This document shows positions 35,379 through 44,501 of a stretch of 64,000 bases of DNA, piece by piece; position 1 is the stretch's first letter, and each line of letters starts with the position of its first letter. Where the stretch lies: the NCBI GenBank assembly GCA_036266995.1, contig DATAWX010000201.1, positions 1 to 64,000 on the forward strand. The letters run 5' to 3'. The notes beneath the pieces were generated by a model, which ran no database searches, was not told the DNA's origin, and saw nothing but the letters and a program-made list of their open reading frames with translations. Origin of the DNA: GCA-003244245 sp036266995. Lineage in GTDB: Bacteria; Actinomycetota; Actinomycetes; Mycobacteriales; Pseudonocardiaceae. Position numbers and translations under genes: made by a program.

Positions 35379-36245
35379 ACGCTCGCCACCCGCTTCCGGG
35401 ACAGCGCCACCCGCCTGGAGCGTTTTCACCGCGTGTGCGCGATGAGCCGGGAGATCGCCGAGCGCTTCGAGGGCCTGGCGACCTGGCGTCGTGACATCGC
35501 CTTCTTCGTCGAGGTACGGGCCTGGATGGTGAAGTATGACGCCGCGGACCGCGAGGCCAGTGGCAAGCCGGTGGCCGCCGAGGTCAACCTGTACCTGTCC
35601 CAGCTGGCGGCGTCCGTCGTCGAGGCCGACGAGATCACCGACCTGTACGCCGAGGCCGGTATTGGACACCTCGACCTCACCCGTATCAACGAGGAAGCCC
35701 TGCGCAAGCTCCAGAATTCCGAGACGCCGCACTTGGCCGTCGAAGCCCTGCGTCGCCTGATTGAGCAGAAGATGCGCGAGGTAACCCGGCACAACATCGT
35801 TCGCCGGGACAGCTTCGCTGAGCGCCTCGAAAACCTCATGATCCGCTATATGCGCCAGCAGCTCAGCAGCGCCGAGATGATCGCCGAACTGGTCGCCATG
35901 GCCAAGGAGGTCTCCGCGGACGCCCGGCGCGGCGAGCGTTTCGACCCGCCACTCAACCACGCCGAACTGGCCTTTTACGACGCCGTGGCCCATCAGGGCA
36001 TGGCCCAAGCACTCATGGGCGACGACATGCTTGCAAAGATCGCCCGTGCACTGGTCGCGGACATCCGCAAGAATCTGAGCGTCGACTGGCTCTCCCGCGA
36101 GCCGGTACGTGCCAAACTGCGCACCCGCATCCGCCGCCTGCTCGCGAAGTTCGACTACCCACCGGAGGAAGAGCGCGAGGCCGTCGACCTCGTCATCAGG
36201 CAGATGGAGACCTTCGCCAACGAGTGGGCACCAGAGGCTCCATAA
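35379..36245 (+). pseudogene. hsdR: Type I restriction HsdR carboxyl fragment
   Basis: About 288 residues that match only the carboxyl region (DUF3387-like) of type I restriction subunit R: RRDIAFFVEVRAWMVKYDAA, VEADEITDLYAEAGIGHLDL, HLAVEALRRLIEQKMREVTR, SFAERLENLMIRYMRQQLSS and LVADIRKNLSVDWLSREPVR. The nuclease (PD-(D/E)xK) and helicase domains, some 700 residues, are missing, and no hsdM or hsdS is near. The open frame continues upstream to 35169 but that part is not HsdR. It cannot restrict DNA; it is a relic of a lost type I system. Confidence 0.82.
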
Positions 36246-36373
36246 GGAGCCATGGCGTCAGCCAGGCAAGCTGCCCGGGCGGGACGGAACAGGAGCTGGG
36301 CGGCACCGGCCGCCGCCCGCTACGCGACCCGGACCTGCCCGACGACGAATGAACGGACCGTGCACGGCCTTGG

Positions 36374-37594
36374 TCACCAAGTGATGGTCACCCGGGTGTG
36401 TGGCCGGACGAGGTGTCTAGCAGACAAGCGCTGGTCATCGGGTGTGTCGTTGGGGTGGGCGGTGATGATGAGCTGGGTTGGCCGTTTCTGGTTCCAGCGG
36501 TGCAGCAGGTCGCTGACCTGGGCGGCGAGCTTTGTGCTGTCGGGTCCGTGCGCGATGACGCCCAACTCGCTCGTGTCCTCGCTGTGCTCGCGCACGGCGA
36601 GGTAGGCGAAGGTTCCGCCGTCGTAGAGGGTTGCACCGGCCCACCGCAGTGCCGGGTCGACCAGGCCGCTGGCGCGTGCCGCGGCCCCTACGGAGAGGCG
36701 GCCGAAGTTGCCGCTGCCGGTGGTGGCCAGCCACAGGTCAAGATGGGCGACGGGCTCGTCGTCGCGGATCTGGATACCTGTCCAGTGCGGGTGCGCGGGG
36801 TAGGTGAGCGCTTGGTCGAGCGTGGCTTCGTCGGGCAGGTTCCCGGCGTCGAGGTGCAAACCAACGTCGTCGGCCAGTTGCACGAGGCCTTCGGCCTGCT
36901 CGGCGGTGCCGCGCAGGGGCACGAAGCCGCATACCGTTGCTGAGGTGCTGGTCATCCGGCCGGGCGCGTGGAGGTCGAGCGCGATCGCTCGGGTGAGGCC
37001 GCTGCCGTGCAGGCGCAGCGGCACGACCAGGCGGCCCCCGAGGGCGAGTTGCTGCCACCATGCGGAGACGATGTCCCACGCGCCGGCGGTGACGATGATC
37101 CTGTCGTAGGGTGCGCGGGCGGGGTGACCGAGCGCACCGTCGCCGGAGATCACCTCGACCTGGGGGTATCCGGCCGCAGCCAGCCCGGCGCGGGCTCCGG
37201 CGGCGAGGTCGTCGTCGAGTTCGATGGTGACGACCGTGCCGGTGGGGCCGACCAGCTCGGCCAGCAGGGCGGCGTTGATGCCGGTGGCCGCGCCGATCTC
37301 CAGGACCCGGTGCCCGGGCGCGACGTCGAGCGCTTCGAGCATCTCGGCCACCAGGTTGGGGCTGGAGGCCGAGGAGACGGCGGTGCCGTCCTCGGCGCGT
37401 TTGGTCACGACCTGCTTGGGCGCATACGCCGCCTTGAGGTCCACGCCGGGCAGGAACAGGTGCCGTGGCACGGTGCGGAAAGCGGCCTCTACCTGCGGGG
37501 TTCGAAACGTGCCGCGGCCGCATATGTAGTCGGCCAGGGCCGTCCGAAGCTGCTCGGGACCGGGGGGCGTCGTGTCGATGGTGTCGGTGGTCAC
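36374..37594 (-). CDS. FxLD-system methyltransferase (PIMT-like)
   Basis: A 406-residue SAM methyltransferase with an amino-terminal protein-L-isoaspartate methyltransferase fold: FRTPQVEAAFRTVPRHLFLP, VLEIGAATGINAALLAELVG (SAM motif I), VEVISGDGA and PYDRIIVTAGAWDI. A carboxyl extension of about 190 residues is specific to the FxLD family. It is the last gene of the lanthipeptide operon. The GTG start is chosen because it overlaps the upstream stop codon (GTGA), although the frame is open to 37639. Related lanthipeptide PIMT enzymes methylate Asp side chains, leading to aspartimide or isoaspartate; the core here has Asp residues at 33, 37 and 43. The activity is an inference. Confidence 0.9.
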   Translation of the reverse strand: MTTDTIDTTPPGPEQLRTALADYICGRGTFRTPQVEAAFRTVPRHLFLPGVDLKAAYAPKQVVTKRAEDGTAVSSASSPNLVAEMLEALDVAPGHRVLEIGAATGINAALLAELVGPTGTVVTIELDDDLAAGARAGLAAAGYPQVEVISGDGALGHPARAPYDRIIVTAGAWDIVSAWWQQLALGGRLVVPLRLHGSGLTRAIALDLHAPGRMTSTSATVCGFVPLRGTAEQAEGLVQLADDVGLHLDAGNLPDEATLDQALTYPAHPHWTGIQIRDDEPVAHLDLWLATTGSGNFGRLSVGAAARASGLVDPALRWAGATLYDGGTFAYLAVREHSEDTSELGVIAHGPDSTKLAAQVSDLLHRWNQKRPTQLIITAHPNDTPDDQRLSARHLVRPHTRVTITW

Positions 37595-38445
37595 CGCGCG
37601 CACGGTAGTCGCGCCAGCGCGGGTGGAGCTGCTGGCCAACCCGGTGGAGGCGTGTCCTGCTGGAAGACGACCTGGCTGGCTGCGGTGGCCAGGAGGTGTT
37701 GGTGCTCGGCTGAGATGCCCAGGCGGTTGAAGGCGAACAGCAGGTGATGGGTCACAACGGCCCGCAGCCCCCGGGTGAGGTCGCCCTGCTGGTTGAGGTC
37801 GGAGAGGGCCCGGCCGGCGTGTTCGAAGGCGGCCGGCCAGGCGGGCGCGGAGCGCAGCGGGCTGTCGTCGGTGTCGGTGGTCGCGGTGACGAGCCGCTGC
37901 ACGCCGGCCACCGCCGTCGGTGATGGCTCGGGAGAGTGCTCGCCGGCCCGGTGCGCGGCTACCCGAGCCCAGATGTCACCTTGCTCGTACCAGTCCTGTC
38001 CGGCGGAGCGCATCAGCCGGGTGCCCAAGAGCAGTCCCAGCTCGCGACGGTGATCATGGCGGCGCTGCGCGAGATGGTGAAGCAGCTGGCGGCTGTCGGC
38101 GTGGAACAGTGCGTGCGCCACGGCCATGGCGTCAGCGCCGCCGAACGCGTGGATCTCGGGCTCATAGACGACCTCGGTGGACCGGCGGATCGCCCCCTGT
38201 TCCTTCAGCGTCGTCGTCATCCGGTCGGCGAAGGTGGTCGCGGTCTCGTCCCGGCCGCCGACAGGCAGGAAACGCAACCGCCAAGATCCGCCCTTACGAA
38301 CGAACCACCAGCAGGTGATGTCTTCGGTCTCGGCCAGCAACGGCCACAGGTAGGTGAGGGCCATCTGCTCGGCGGCGCGCCAGTCCTCGCACCACAAGTC
38401 CACCTGATGCCACCCGGTCCCGACGTGCTGGTCGCTCATCGCCAT
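37591..38445 (-). CDS. Stand-alone SpaB_C/thiopeptide-type biosynthesis protein
   Basis: A 284-residue protein of the SpaB_C-terminal (thiopeptide-type bacteriocin biosynthesis) family: GWHQVDLWCEDWRAAEQMAL, CWWFVRKGGSWRLRFLPV and EPEIHAFGGADAMAVAHALF. In split class I dehydratases this domain performs the glutamate elimination step. Here lanB already carries its own SpaB_C domain, so this is an additional copy, a feature of FxLD operons. It follows lanC by 22 bp and overlaps the methyltransferase start. Confidence 0.9.
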   Translation of the reverse strand: MAMSDQHVGTGWHQVDLWCEDWRAAEQMALTYLWPLLAETEDITCWWFVRKGGSWRLRFLPVGGRDETATTFADRMTTTLKEQGAIRRSTEVVYEPEIHAFGGADAMAVAHALFHADSRQLLHHLAQRRHDHRRELGLLLGTRLMRSAGQDWYEQGDIWARVAAHRAGEHSPEPSPTAVAGVQRLVTATTDTDDSPLRSAPAWPAAFEHAGRALSDLNQQGDLTRGLRAVVTHHLLFAFNRLGISAEHQHLLATAASQVVFQQDTPPPGWPAAPPALARLPCAR

Positions 38446-38467
38446 GTCCCACCAGGTTCGTCGTTGA

Positions 38468-39733
38468 TCAGTTGAGCAGGAGGCAGGTTCGCCAGCCGCC
38501 GTTCGTCCCAGTCGCGATGCTGTGCAGAATCAGGGCGACTCCCGCGCTGCCCTCGATCAGGCCGGGCAGTCGCCCGGGCGGCACGTCACCGGCGTGCTCG
38601 AGCAACGTGTCGAGCAGACGCGGCAGGTGAACGCCGATGTCGGGTGATCCGGCGTCGGAGGCGGCGCACCACGCGGTCGCGATCAGCCCGGCCCAGCCGT
38701 GACACAGGGCGGGGTCGATGATGCGGTCCAGCTGCACGGGGTCAGCCAGGCACCTGGCGAGGGCATATTCGGCGGCCTGTTGGCGGGCGGGGTTTCCCAC
38801 GGCGTGCCCGGCCAGCTGCTGGGCGCGTGCCAGGCCGGGAGTTCCGTAGCACCAGGACGGTCTCGCCGGGCCGTCGTGGTCGGACCGCCCTGTGCGCAGC
38901 TCGGCGAGGCTAACTCGTTCGGGCCACCATGGGCCCGCTGGTGCCTCGTGGCGCCAGGCGTCCAACCAGTGGCAGATCCGGTCAATGGCGGCGGCGTGAC
39001 CGTCGACGGTGATCCCCTGCCTCATTGCCAGGGCCAGTAGCGCGAGCGGACCGCTGATGCCGTGGGCCACGCCGAAGTCAGCATGCCCGCCGCGGAAACC
39101 GTGCGCCGGTTGCCCGGAGGGGACGTCGCTGGTCCACCAGCCCGGCGCGCTGCGCCCTGCGTCATCGTCGGCGGGAACCGGTTCGGTGAGCGCCACCAGG
39201 TAGGCCAGCACACGGCCAACCAGGTCGCCACCGGGGTTGCGGCGCAACAGGTACGCGCCGAGCCCGGTCAGGCCGCGCACCAGGTCGAACTCCGACAGCG
39301 ACGGCCGCGCCGCAGCGGCCATCCGGGCGTGGGCAGCGTCCAGGCGCGCGGTCACCAGCTCAGCGACGGCGGTATCCAGTCTCGTCATCGCCCGCGGATA
39401 CTGCTGCGGTGCCGCGGTGAAGATGGCGAACGCGACCGCAGGGGCGCCGAACCACAGACCGGCCCCTGGTCCGCCGCTGAGATCCTCGTGGGTGGCGCGG
39501 GTAAGCCACGCATGCACGCGATCGTCGCTACCTTGCCCATCCTGCGCGCGGACACCGTGCAGGACGGCGACGCCAGCGGCACCTTGGGACAACGACTGGT
39601 CCCGCCAGCGGGGGCTGCTCGGGCTGCGGTCGTCGCCGAGCTCTGGCGGCGGGGGCACCACCAGAACGTCGCTGAGCTGGGTGGCCACCGCCTGCGCGGT
39701 GCGTCGTTGCGGGCCGTCGTCGAGCAGGGTCAT
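38468..39733 (-). CDS. lanC: LanC-like lanthionine cyclase
   Basis: A 421-residue lanthionine synthetase C protein. The zinc-binding residues are visible in SWCYGTPGLARA (Cys) and LCHGWAGLIATAW (Cys-His); HGISGPLALLALAM and LIEGSAGVALILHSI are two of the Gly-rich repeats of the alpha-toroid fold. It should catalyse addition of the precursor's Cys thiols to dehydroalanine/dehydrobutyrine made by LanB. Its ATG overlaps the lanB stop (ATGA), so the two are translationally coupled. Confidence 0.93.
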   Translation of the reverse strand: MTLLDDGPQRRTAQAVATQLSDVLVVPPPPELGDDRSPSSPRWRDQSLSQGAAGVAVLHGVRAQDGQGSDDRVHAWLTRATHEDLSGGPGAGLWFGAPAVAFAIFTAAPQQYPRAMTRLDTAVAELVTARLDAAHARMAAAARPSLSEFDLVRGLTGLGAYLLRRNPGGDLVGRVLAYLVALTEPVPADDDAGRSAPGWWTSDVPSGQPAHGFRGGHADFGVAHGISGPLALLALAMRQGITVDGHAAAIDRICHWLDAWRHEAPAGPWWPERVSLAELRTGRSDHDGPARPSWCYGTPGLARAQQLAGHAVGNPARQQAAEYALARCLADPVQLDRIIDPALCHGWAGLIATAWCAASDAGSPDIGVHLPRLLDTLLEHAGDVPPGRLPGLIEGSAGVALILHSIATGTNGGWRTCLLLN

Positions 39734-42700
39734 CGGGGGTTGTCCTCGGTCGTGTTCTGGCGGGCGTTGAAGGCCAGGGCGACAGCGCGGGCCAGCCGGT
39801 GCGTCAGCGCTTCAGCGTCGGGGTCGATCCCGTGCGCCCGCACATGGTGCAGGTGCAGCAGCGCCACTACCACCGAGGCCGGCTTCACATGGGTGGCGCC
39901 GGCAGCGAGGCAGTCTGTGTAGCGGGTCGCTGCCTGGCGCCGTACGTCCCAGGCGGACGCGATCTCCCACCCGCTCGGAATGTTCAGCGGTGCCGGCTCG
40001 TCCCGGCCCAGGCCGGCCAGACTCAGCGACTGGCGGAGAACAGTGCGGTCACCTACCGACGCGGGGTCCGCGAGTTCCGGGTGGTCGATGAGCCACCGCA
40101 TCGCTGCGGGTCGGCTTCCGGTCATGGCGCAGACCAGGTCGACCAGACTCGCCGCGGTGAGCGCGTGCGCGTGCACCTCCGGTGAGCTGGCCAGGGCCGT
40201 GAGTTGGGCGACGACCGCCGCGGAGTCGGCGGCGAACAGGGCTTCGGCGGCGGCCATGGCCGCCGCGGATCCGTACCGTGCGGTCTCTGGGTGGTAGGTG
40301 TCCAGGGTCAGGTCACCGACGAGACCACGCCGCCGCAGGTCGGCTGCCCACGCCCCGACACGGGCGGCGGCCTGCCCGTAGTCCTGCAGGTGGTGGATGC
40401 GTAGCCGCAGGTGCGGCGCCGGGGTGCGGTAGCGCACGAACCACCACGGTGGCGGGTCGTCCCACGCGGCCAGCAGGGCCGGCAGATGGCGGGTGAGGAT
40501 CGTGTCGACTACGTCGGGGTGGCTGTACAGCTTGGCGAACAGGACCTGCGAGCCCGGCAGCATGCCATGCTCGCGCCCGATGATCGGCAGCGGCGCCGAG
40601 CTAGTCAGGATGGCGGGGGCGCAGGCGGGCGGTGCGGTGGCGGCCAGCGGGATGACGATCTCGTGGGCCCGGCCGGCGAACCATCCGTGATCCGTGGCGG
40701 TGGGTGCCTCCGCCACGGTGACGGCGTCGTCGGCTGCGTCGAGGTGAGCGCGCAGCAGCGCGAGGTCCAGCGGATCGTCGAGGTTCAACCGCAGCCGGCG
40801 GTCCGCGGTGCCCACGGACACGTTGGCGGGCAGGCGCAGGCGCTCCCGCATTACCGCCATGGCCGCCGTCCACTTGCGTCGTGGCGCGGCCGGTCCCGGC
40901 AGGTGGCTGGCGCACACCCGCCACCGGGCGGGCGCGAGGATGCTGCGGGCGTAGCGGACACGTGGCCGGAATGGCAGGCAGGCGCCGGCGCCCCAGTCCA
41001 GCAACGAGACCGCGGCGCTGGTGGCCCGCGGGATCTCGCACAGCAGACGCGCCAGCGCTGGCATGGTGTGCCGCGCTGCGGCATGGGTCAGGACCGGCTC
41101 CACCACGCGCCGCTGTGACAGTGACACCACATACAGCCGGTCATGGTCGGCGATGACCGCGAGATCCTGCACCGGGATGCGACCCTGCCCGCCGTCGCGG
41201 TGCTCGGCCAGCGAGATCACAGCAGGCAGCACCAGCGGCGCGCGGACGACGTTGCCCACCCGCGGAGGGTTCGGCGGGAACGACAACTGCGCAGGCAGGG
41301 CGCCTTCTACCCCGGCCGGCAGCCGGCCGTACTGGGTGATCATCCGGTGCCGATCGGCGTCGGGCACGACGTCGAGGAACCGGCCGGTCGTGGCGATCGC
41401 GGTACGGCCGATCCCGGTCACCGCCAGCATGAACGCGCCCTCGGCCAGCGCCGTCGTCGTGGGCGCGCGGATCTCGACGCACAAGTCCACATGCGGCGCA
41501 GGCCGCACCACATCCCTCCCGCCGCCGGCCAGCGCGTCGATATCGTCATCGTCGAGCACGATTTCCCGCGCCCCGTCCAGCGCCGCCTGCTGGGCCAGCC
41601 TCAGCAGCTGTTCATCGCGCCGCGACATCTCCGCAGCCGGGACCCCTCGCCCCTGCTGGCTGTAGTGGCGGGGGAACCCGAGGCCGGCGGTGGGATCAAT
41701 GAGCTGCTCGACCGGAACCACAGCGCCGGACCCATACCGGGAAACAAACCTGCCGTGATACTCGCGCCACGCCGGATTCCCGGTCGGGTACCGGGTCAGT
41801 CTCAGCAACGCCCCTGCAGCCGATTCGGCTTCGGTCGCCACCTGCGGGGGCAACACCATCGTTGCGCCGAGCCCCAGATCCACCATCAGCGGCTGCTCGA
41901 CAGCGTTCGACAGCGCCCGCATCCGCGCGGCCGTCGCCCGCCTAGCCTGTCCATCGACCCAGCTCGTCGCCCTGTCGGTCGCCTGTAACTGCGCGTGGAT
42001 CGCGCGCAGTTCCCCGACCAGCCCCGCCGCTTCCCGCAGTGCGGCCGCGTCCACCTCCTGTAGCCGGTGCAGAACGTGGGCGAGTCCATCGGTGCTGGTG
42101 GAGGGCGGACGCAGGCTGGTGATCAGGACGCCACGTGCCACCAGCTCCGCCACCATGGCGTCAATCGCCGAGACTGGAGTGGCGGGGAACTCGGTGGCCA
42201 CCTTGTCGATCAGGTCACCGATCTGGATGGGTGAGCGGGCCGCCTGCGTGATCGTCTGGACGGGTGGGCTGTGACGCACCGACACCTCTACCGACGTGCC
42301 CCGGCCGGGGTCGCCGGCGCCCGGCTGCCAGGGCACGACCAGCCGCTCACCGCGCACCACCACCAGATCGTTGACCGTGACCGACAGGCGACGCCGCAGC
42401 GCAGGACATGATTCCAGCGAGGCGATCACCGCGGCCAGCCACACCGCGTCGGCCCGGGTCCGCACCTGGTGGGCATCAGTCCACCGCGCCGATACCCCCG
42501 GACCGAAACGAAGCGCAGCCACACCGGCGAACGCCCCGAAGGGGGTGGCCCGACCGCGCATCCGCACCAGGTACCGGGCCAGCGACAGCACCATGCGCCG
42601 CAGCTGACCAGCAGCCGGGCGCAGCCCGTCGCACACCGCCTCGACGCGGTCTGCAAGCACCGGGCTGGCCACCGCGACGGCCTCCGCGACTGACGGTTGC

Positions 42701-42858
42701 GCCCAGACCTGCGCGAGCCAGGCGCACCATTGCTCAATCTCGGTATCGACGTCCAGCTCAGGCCACGACCGGGGAATCACCTCACCGGTATGCGCACTTG
42801 CCCGCAGCAGCGCCGCATCAACGTGCCGATACCACCGCGCACGCTCCGGCGCCTTCAC
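39730..42858 (-). CDS. lanB: Full-length lantibiotic dehydratase (class I LanB)
   Basis: A 1,042-residue dehydratase that uses glutamyl-tRNA to glutamylate and eliminate Ser/Thr side chains. The amino domain begins WYRHVDAALLRASA and contains VLSLARYLVRMRGRATPFGA and FAGVAALRFG, typical of LanB proteins; the carboxyl 280 residues are a SpaB_C elimination domain (FAKLYSHPDVVDTIL, WWFVRYRTPAPHLRLRI). The frame is open to 42945, but that start would lie inside a hairpin; the GTG at 42858 has GGGAGG seven bases upstream and gives the family's usual beginning. It is the second gene of the operon, after the precursor. Confidence 0.93.
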   Translation of the reverse strand: MKAPERARWYRHVDAALLRASAHTGEVIPRSWPELDVDTEIEQWCAWLAQVWAQPSVAEAVAVASPVLADRVEAVCDGLRPAAGQLRRMVLSLARYLVRMRGRATPFGAFAGVAALRFGPGVSARWTDAHQVRTRADAVWLAAVIASLESCPALRRRLSVTVNDLVVVRGERLVVPWQPGAGDPGRGTSVEVSVRHSPPVQTITQAARSPIQIGDLIDKVATEFPATPVSAIDAMVAELVARGVLITSLRPPSTSTDGLAHVLHRLQEVDAAALREAAGLVGELRAIHAQLQATDRATSWVDGQARRATAARMRALSNAVEQPLMVDLGLGATMVLPPQVATEAESAAGALLRLTRYPTGNPAWREYHGRFVSRYGSGAVVPVEQLIDPTAGLGFPRHYSQQGRGVPAAEMSRRDEQLLRLAQQAALDGAREIVLDDDDIDALAGGGRDVVRPAPHVDLCVEIRAPTTTALAEGAFMLAVTGIGRTAIATTGRFLDVVPDADRHRMITQYGRLPAGVEGALPAQLSFPPNPPRVGNVVRAPLVLPAVISLAEHRDGGQGRIPVQDLAVIADHDRLYVVSLSQRRVVEPVLTHAAARHTMPALARLLCEIPRATSAAVSLLDWGAGACLPFRPRVRYARSILAPARWRVCASHLPGPAAPRRKWTAAMAVMRERLRLPANVSVGTADRRLRLNLDDPLDLALLRAHLDAADDAVTVAEAPTATDHGWFAGRAHEIVIPLAATAPPACAPAILTSSAPLPIIGREHGMLPGSQVLFAKLYSHPDVVDTILTRHLPALLAAWDDPPPWWFVRYRTPAPHLRLRIHHLQDYGQAAARVGAWAADLRRRGLVGDLTLDTYHPETARYGSAAAMAAAEALFAADSAAVVAQLTALASSPEVHAHALTAASLVDLVCAMTGSRPAAMRWLIDHPELADPASVGDRTVLRQSLSLAGLGRDEPAPLNIPSGWEIASAWDVRRQAATRYTDCLAAGATHVKPASVVVALLHLHHVRAHGIDPDAEALTHRLARAVALAFNARQNTTEDNPR

Positions 42859-42902
42859 TCCGAGGCCTCCCACATCGACCACGCTGGTTAACGTCGAGAA
42901 GC

Positions 42903-42948
42903 CCGGTGCCCGTCTCCGGCGAGCAACCCCACCCAAGACGGGCACCGG
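42903..42948 (-). terminator. 12-bp hairpin between precursor gene and lanB
   Basis: A perfect 12-bp stem (42903-42914 with 42937-42948) with a 22-nt loop starts five bases after the precursor stop codon and ends before the lanB ribosome binding site. Such an element is expected to act as a partial terminator or mRNA-stabilising stem, giving more precursor than enzyme transcript. Confidence 0.7.
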
Positions 42949-42953
42949 TGCCT

Positions 42954-43088
42954 TCAGCAGTCGCCGCTCTTCTGGGTGTCACACCCGTTGTCGGTGCTGC
43001 CCAGCAGCGCCGCGGCCACGGGGCCGGTGTCGACGATCCGGACGTCGAGGTCGAAGTCAACCCCCTCGGCGACCTGAATGTCGTCCAT
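42954..43088 (-). CDS. FxLD lanthipeptide precursor peptide
   Basis: A 44-residue precursor. The leader contains the family-defining FDLDVRIVD (residues 12-20; FxLD), and the core at the carboxyl end is about STDNGCDTQKSGDC (31-44), with Ser31, Thr32, Thr38 and Ser41 as dehydration sites and Cys36 and Cys44 as ring partners, so up to two thioether rings can form. Asp33, Asp37 and Asp43 could be targets of the PIMT-like enzyme. The ATG follows AAGGAGG. A longer in-frame start exists but has no ribosome binding site. No leader protease gene is seen in the operon. Confidence 0.92.
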   Translation of the reverse strand: MDDIQVAEGVDFDLDVRIVDTGPVAAALLGSTDNGCDTQKSGDC

Positions 43089-43416
43089 GGTGTCCTCCTT
43101 CTTTCCGATGCTTCCCGACCCCCAACGGGTCCGGGGTAGTCCTGGCAGCCGGAGTCCTAGCGGACCGGCGACGTGATCGCGCCCTCTCGGGCACCGGTAC
43201 ACCCCCACTTCTTCATTCGGGAACCGGACACGGCCGCAGCGGCGCCTGAGGTCGCGTTTCCGTACGCCCCAGAGCACGCTCCGCATGGTGCACCTCGATA
43301 ATGACCTCACACGAGCGGAACGGCGAGGACAGCGCAGAAGAAATATTTTCCTTTCGGTGGTTCGTCAGATGCACCACCTGGCGTAAGCGCTACTCTTTCC
43401 CATCAGAGGAGGAGCG
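43089..43416. promoter_or_regulatory. Divergent promoter region, lanthipeptide operon / XRE regulator
   Basis: About 330 bp between the minus-strand precursor and the plus-strand XRE gene; it must contain both promoters. An 8-bp palindrome GGTGCACC lies at 43287-43294 and a partly similar ATGCACCACC at 43374-43383; these could be XRE operator half-sites. A short AT-rich run (GAAATATTTTCC, 43339-43350) is a plausible promoter -10 area. None of this is certain. Confidence 0.4.
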
Positions 43417-44274
43417 ATGCCCGTCGAGCCGACCCCGCGCCGCAGGCGCCTGGGTGCCGAGATCCGGCGTGCCCGCGAGACCTTGGGCTGGAGCCAGGAG
43501 GAGGCCGCCGAGCGCCTGGGCTACAAGTCCATGTCGACGATCAGCAAAATCGAGAAGGGTGTGCAGGGGCTGAAGATCCAGCAACTGGCCCACTTCTTCG
43601 AAGTGCTCGGCATCGACGACCCCGACCAGCGCGAGCAGCTGCGCGACCTGGCCCGCAAGGCCGGGGAACCGGACTGGCACCAGCGCTACCAGGGCGTGGT
43701 CGACGACCCCCTCGGCGACTACCTCTCCGAGGTCGAAGAGGCCGCCAGCCTGTTCGTGTGGAACCCCGTCGTCCTGCACGGACTACTGCAGATCCCCGAC
43801 TACGAGCGGGCGGTGATCGAAGGGAGCCGGGCCTGGACCACCGCCGACGACATCAACCGCTTCGTCGACATGCGCTCTGAACACCGCAAGACCATGCTCG
43901 ACCGCGACCCTCCGCTCAAGATCTGGACCGTCGCCCCCGAAGGGCTCCTGCGCCAGGAGGTCGGCGGCCGACCGGTGGCCAAGGCCCAGATCGAGCACCT
44001 GATCCACCTGGCCAGGACGGACGCGAACATCACCATCCAGGTCCTGCCCCTGCGCGCGGGAGCGCACGCGGGCATGGACGGGCAGTTCATGCTGATGTCC
44101 TTCACTGCCGGGCGCGACACCGTCGCTATCGAGGGCGCGCGGGCACTGCTGCACCTCAACGAGCCCGACACCGTGGAGGTCTACCGCACTACCAGCGACC
44201 ACCTGAAGTCCGACGCTCTAGGGCTGAAACCTTCGCAGTCACTGCTCAACACCATCGCCAAGGAACTCTCATGA
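43417..44274 (+). CDS. XRE-family regulator with DUF5753, beside the lanthipeptide operon
   Basis: A 285-residue regulator. The helix-turn-helix is RLGAEIRRARETLGWSQEEA with SMSTISKIEKG; DUF5753 spans about 95-280 (VVLHGLLQIPDYERAVIEGS, KIWTVAPEGLLRQEVGG, ITIQVLPLRAGAHAGMDG). AGGAGGAG precedes the ATG. Its position, divergent from the precursor and coupled to a DUF397 gene, makes it the most likely pathway regulator. FxLD clusters in actinomycetes are often accompanied by such pairs. Confidence 0.93.
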   Translation: MPVEPTPRRRRLGAEIRRARETLGWSQEEAAERLGYKSMSTISKIEKGVQGLKIQQLAHFFEVLGIDDPDQREQLRDLARKAGEPDWHQRYQGVVDDPLGDYLSEVEEAASLFVWNPVVLHGLLQIPDYERAVIEGSRAWTTADDINRFVDMRSEHRKTMLDRDPPLKIWTVAPEGLLRQEVGGRPVAKAQIEHLIHLARTDANITIQVLPLRAGAHAGMDGQFMLMSFTAGRDTVAIEGARALLHLNEPDTVEVYRTTSDHLKSDALGLKPSQSLLNTIAKELS

Positions 44275-44501
44275 ACAGCAACGACCTGGACCCGACCTGG
44301 CTCCAGAACCAGCTCACCGGCGCCCAGTGGCACACCGCCAGCAGCGGAGGCCAGTCCTGCGTCGAAGTCGCCTTCCTCGCCCACGGCGTCGTGGCTCTGC
44401 GCGATTCGAAGAACCCCGACAAACCCGCACACATTTTCGATGATGTGGAGTACGACACCTTCATCGCAGGGATCATGCGCGGCGAACTACGACGAACGTG
44501 A
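44271..44501 (+). CDS. DUF397 protein coupled to the XRE regulator
   Basis: A 76-residue DUF397 protein (QWHTASSGGQSCVEVAFLAH, VALRDSKNPDKPAHIFD). Its ATG overlaps the regulator's stop (ATGA), so the two are made together, the normal regulator/antagonist layout. Confidence 0.9.
   Translation: MNSNDLDPTWLQNQLTGAQWHTASSGGQSCVEVAFLAHGVVALRDSKNPDKPAHIFDDVEYDTFIAGIMRGELRRT

Noticed and set aside
39730..42945. lanB start at 42945
   Set aside because: That codon lies inside the hairpin after the precursor and has no ribosome binding site; the GTG at 42858 fits the family start and has GGGAGG.
43287..43294. GTGCACCT-type sequence shared between the lanthipeptide promoter and the DUF397 promoter
   Set aside because: The same 8-mer or its complement also occurs inside several coding regions, so it is not specific enough to call a common operator.
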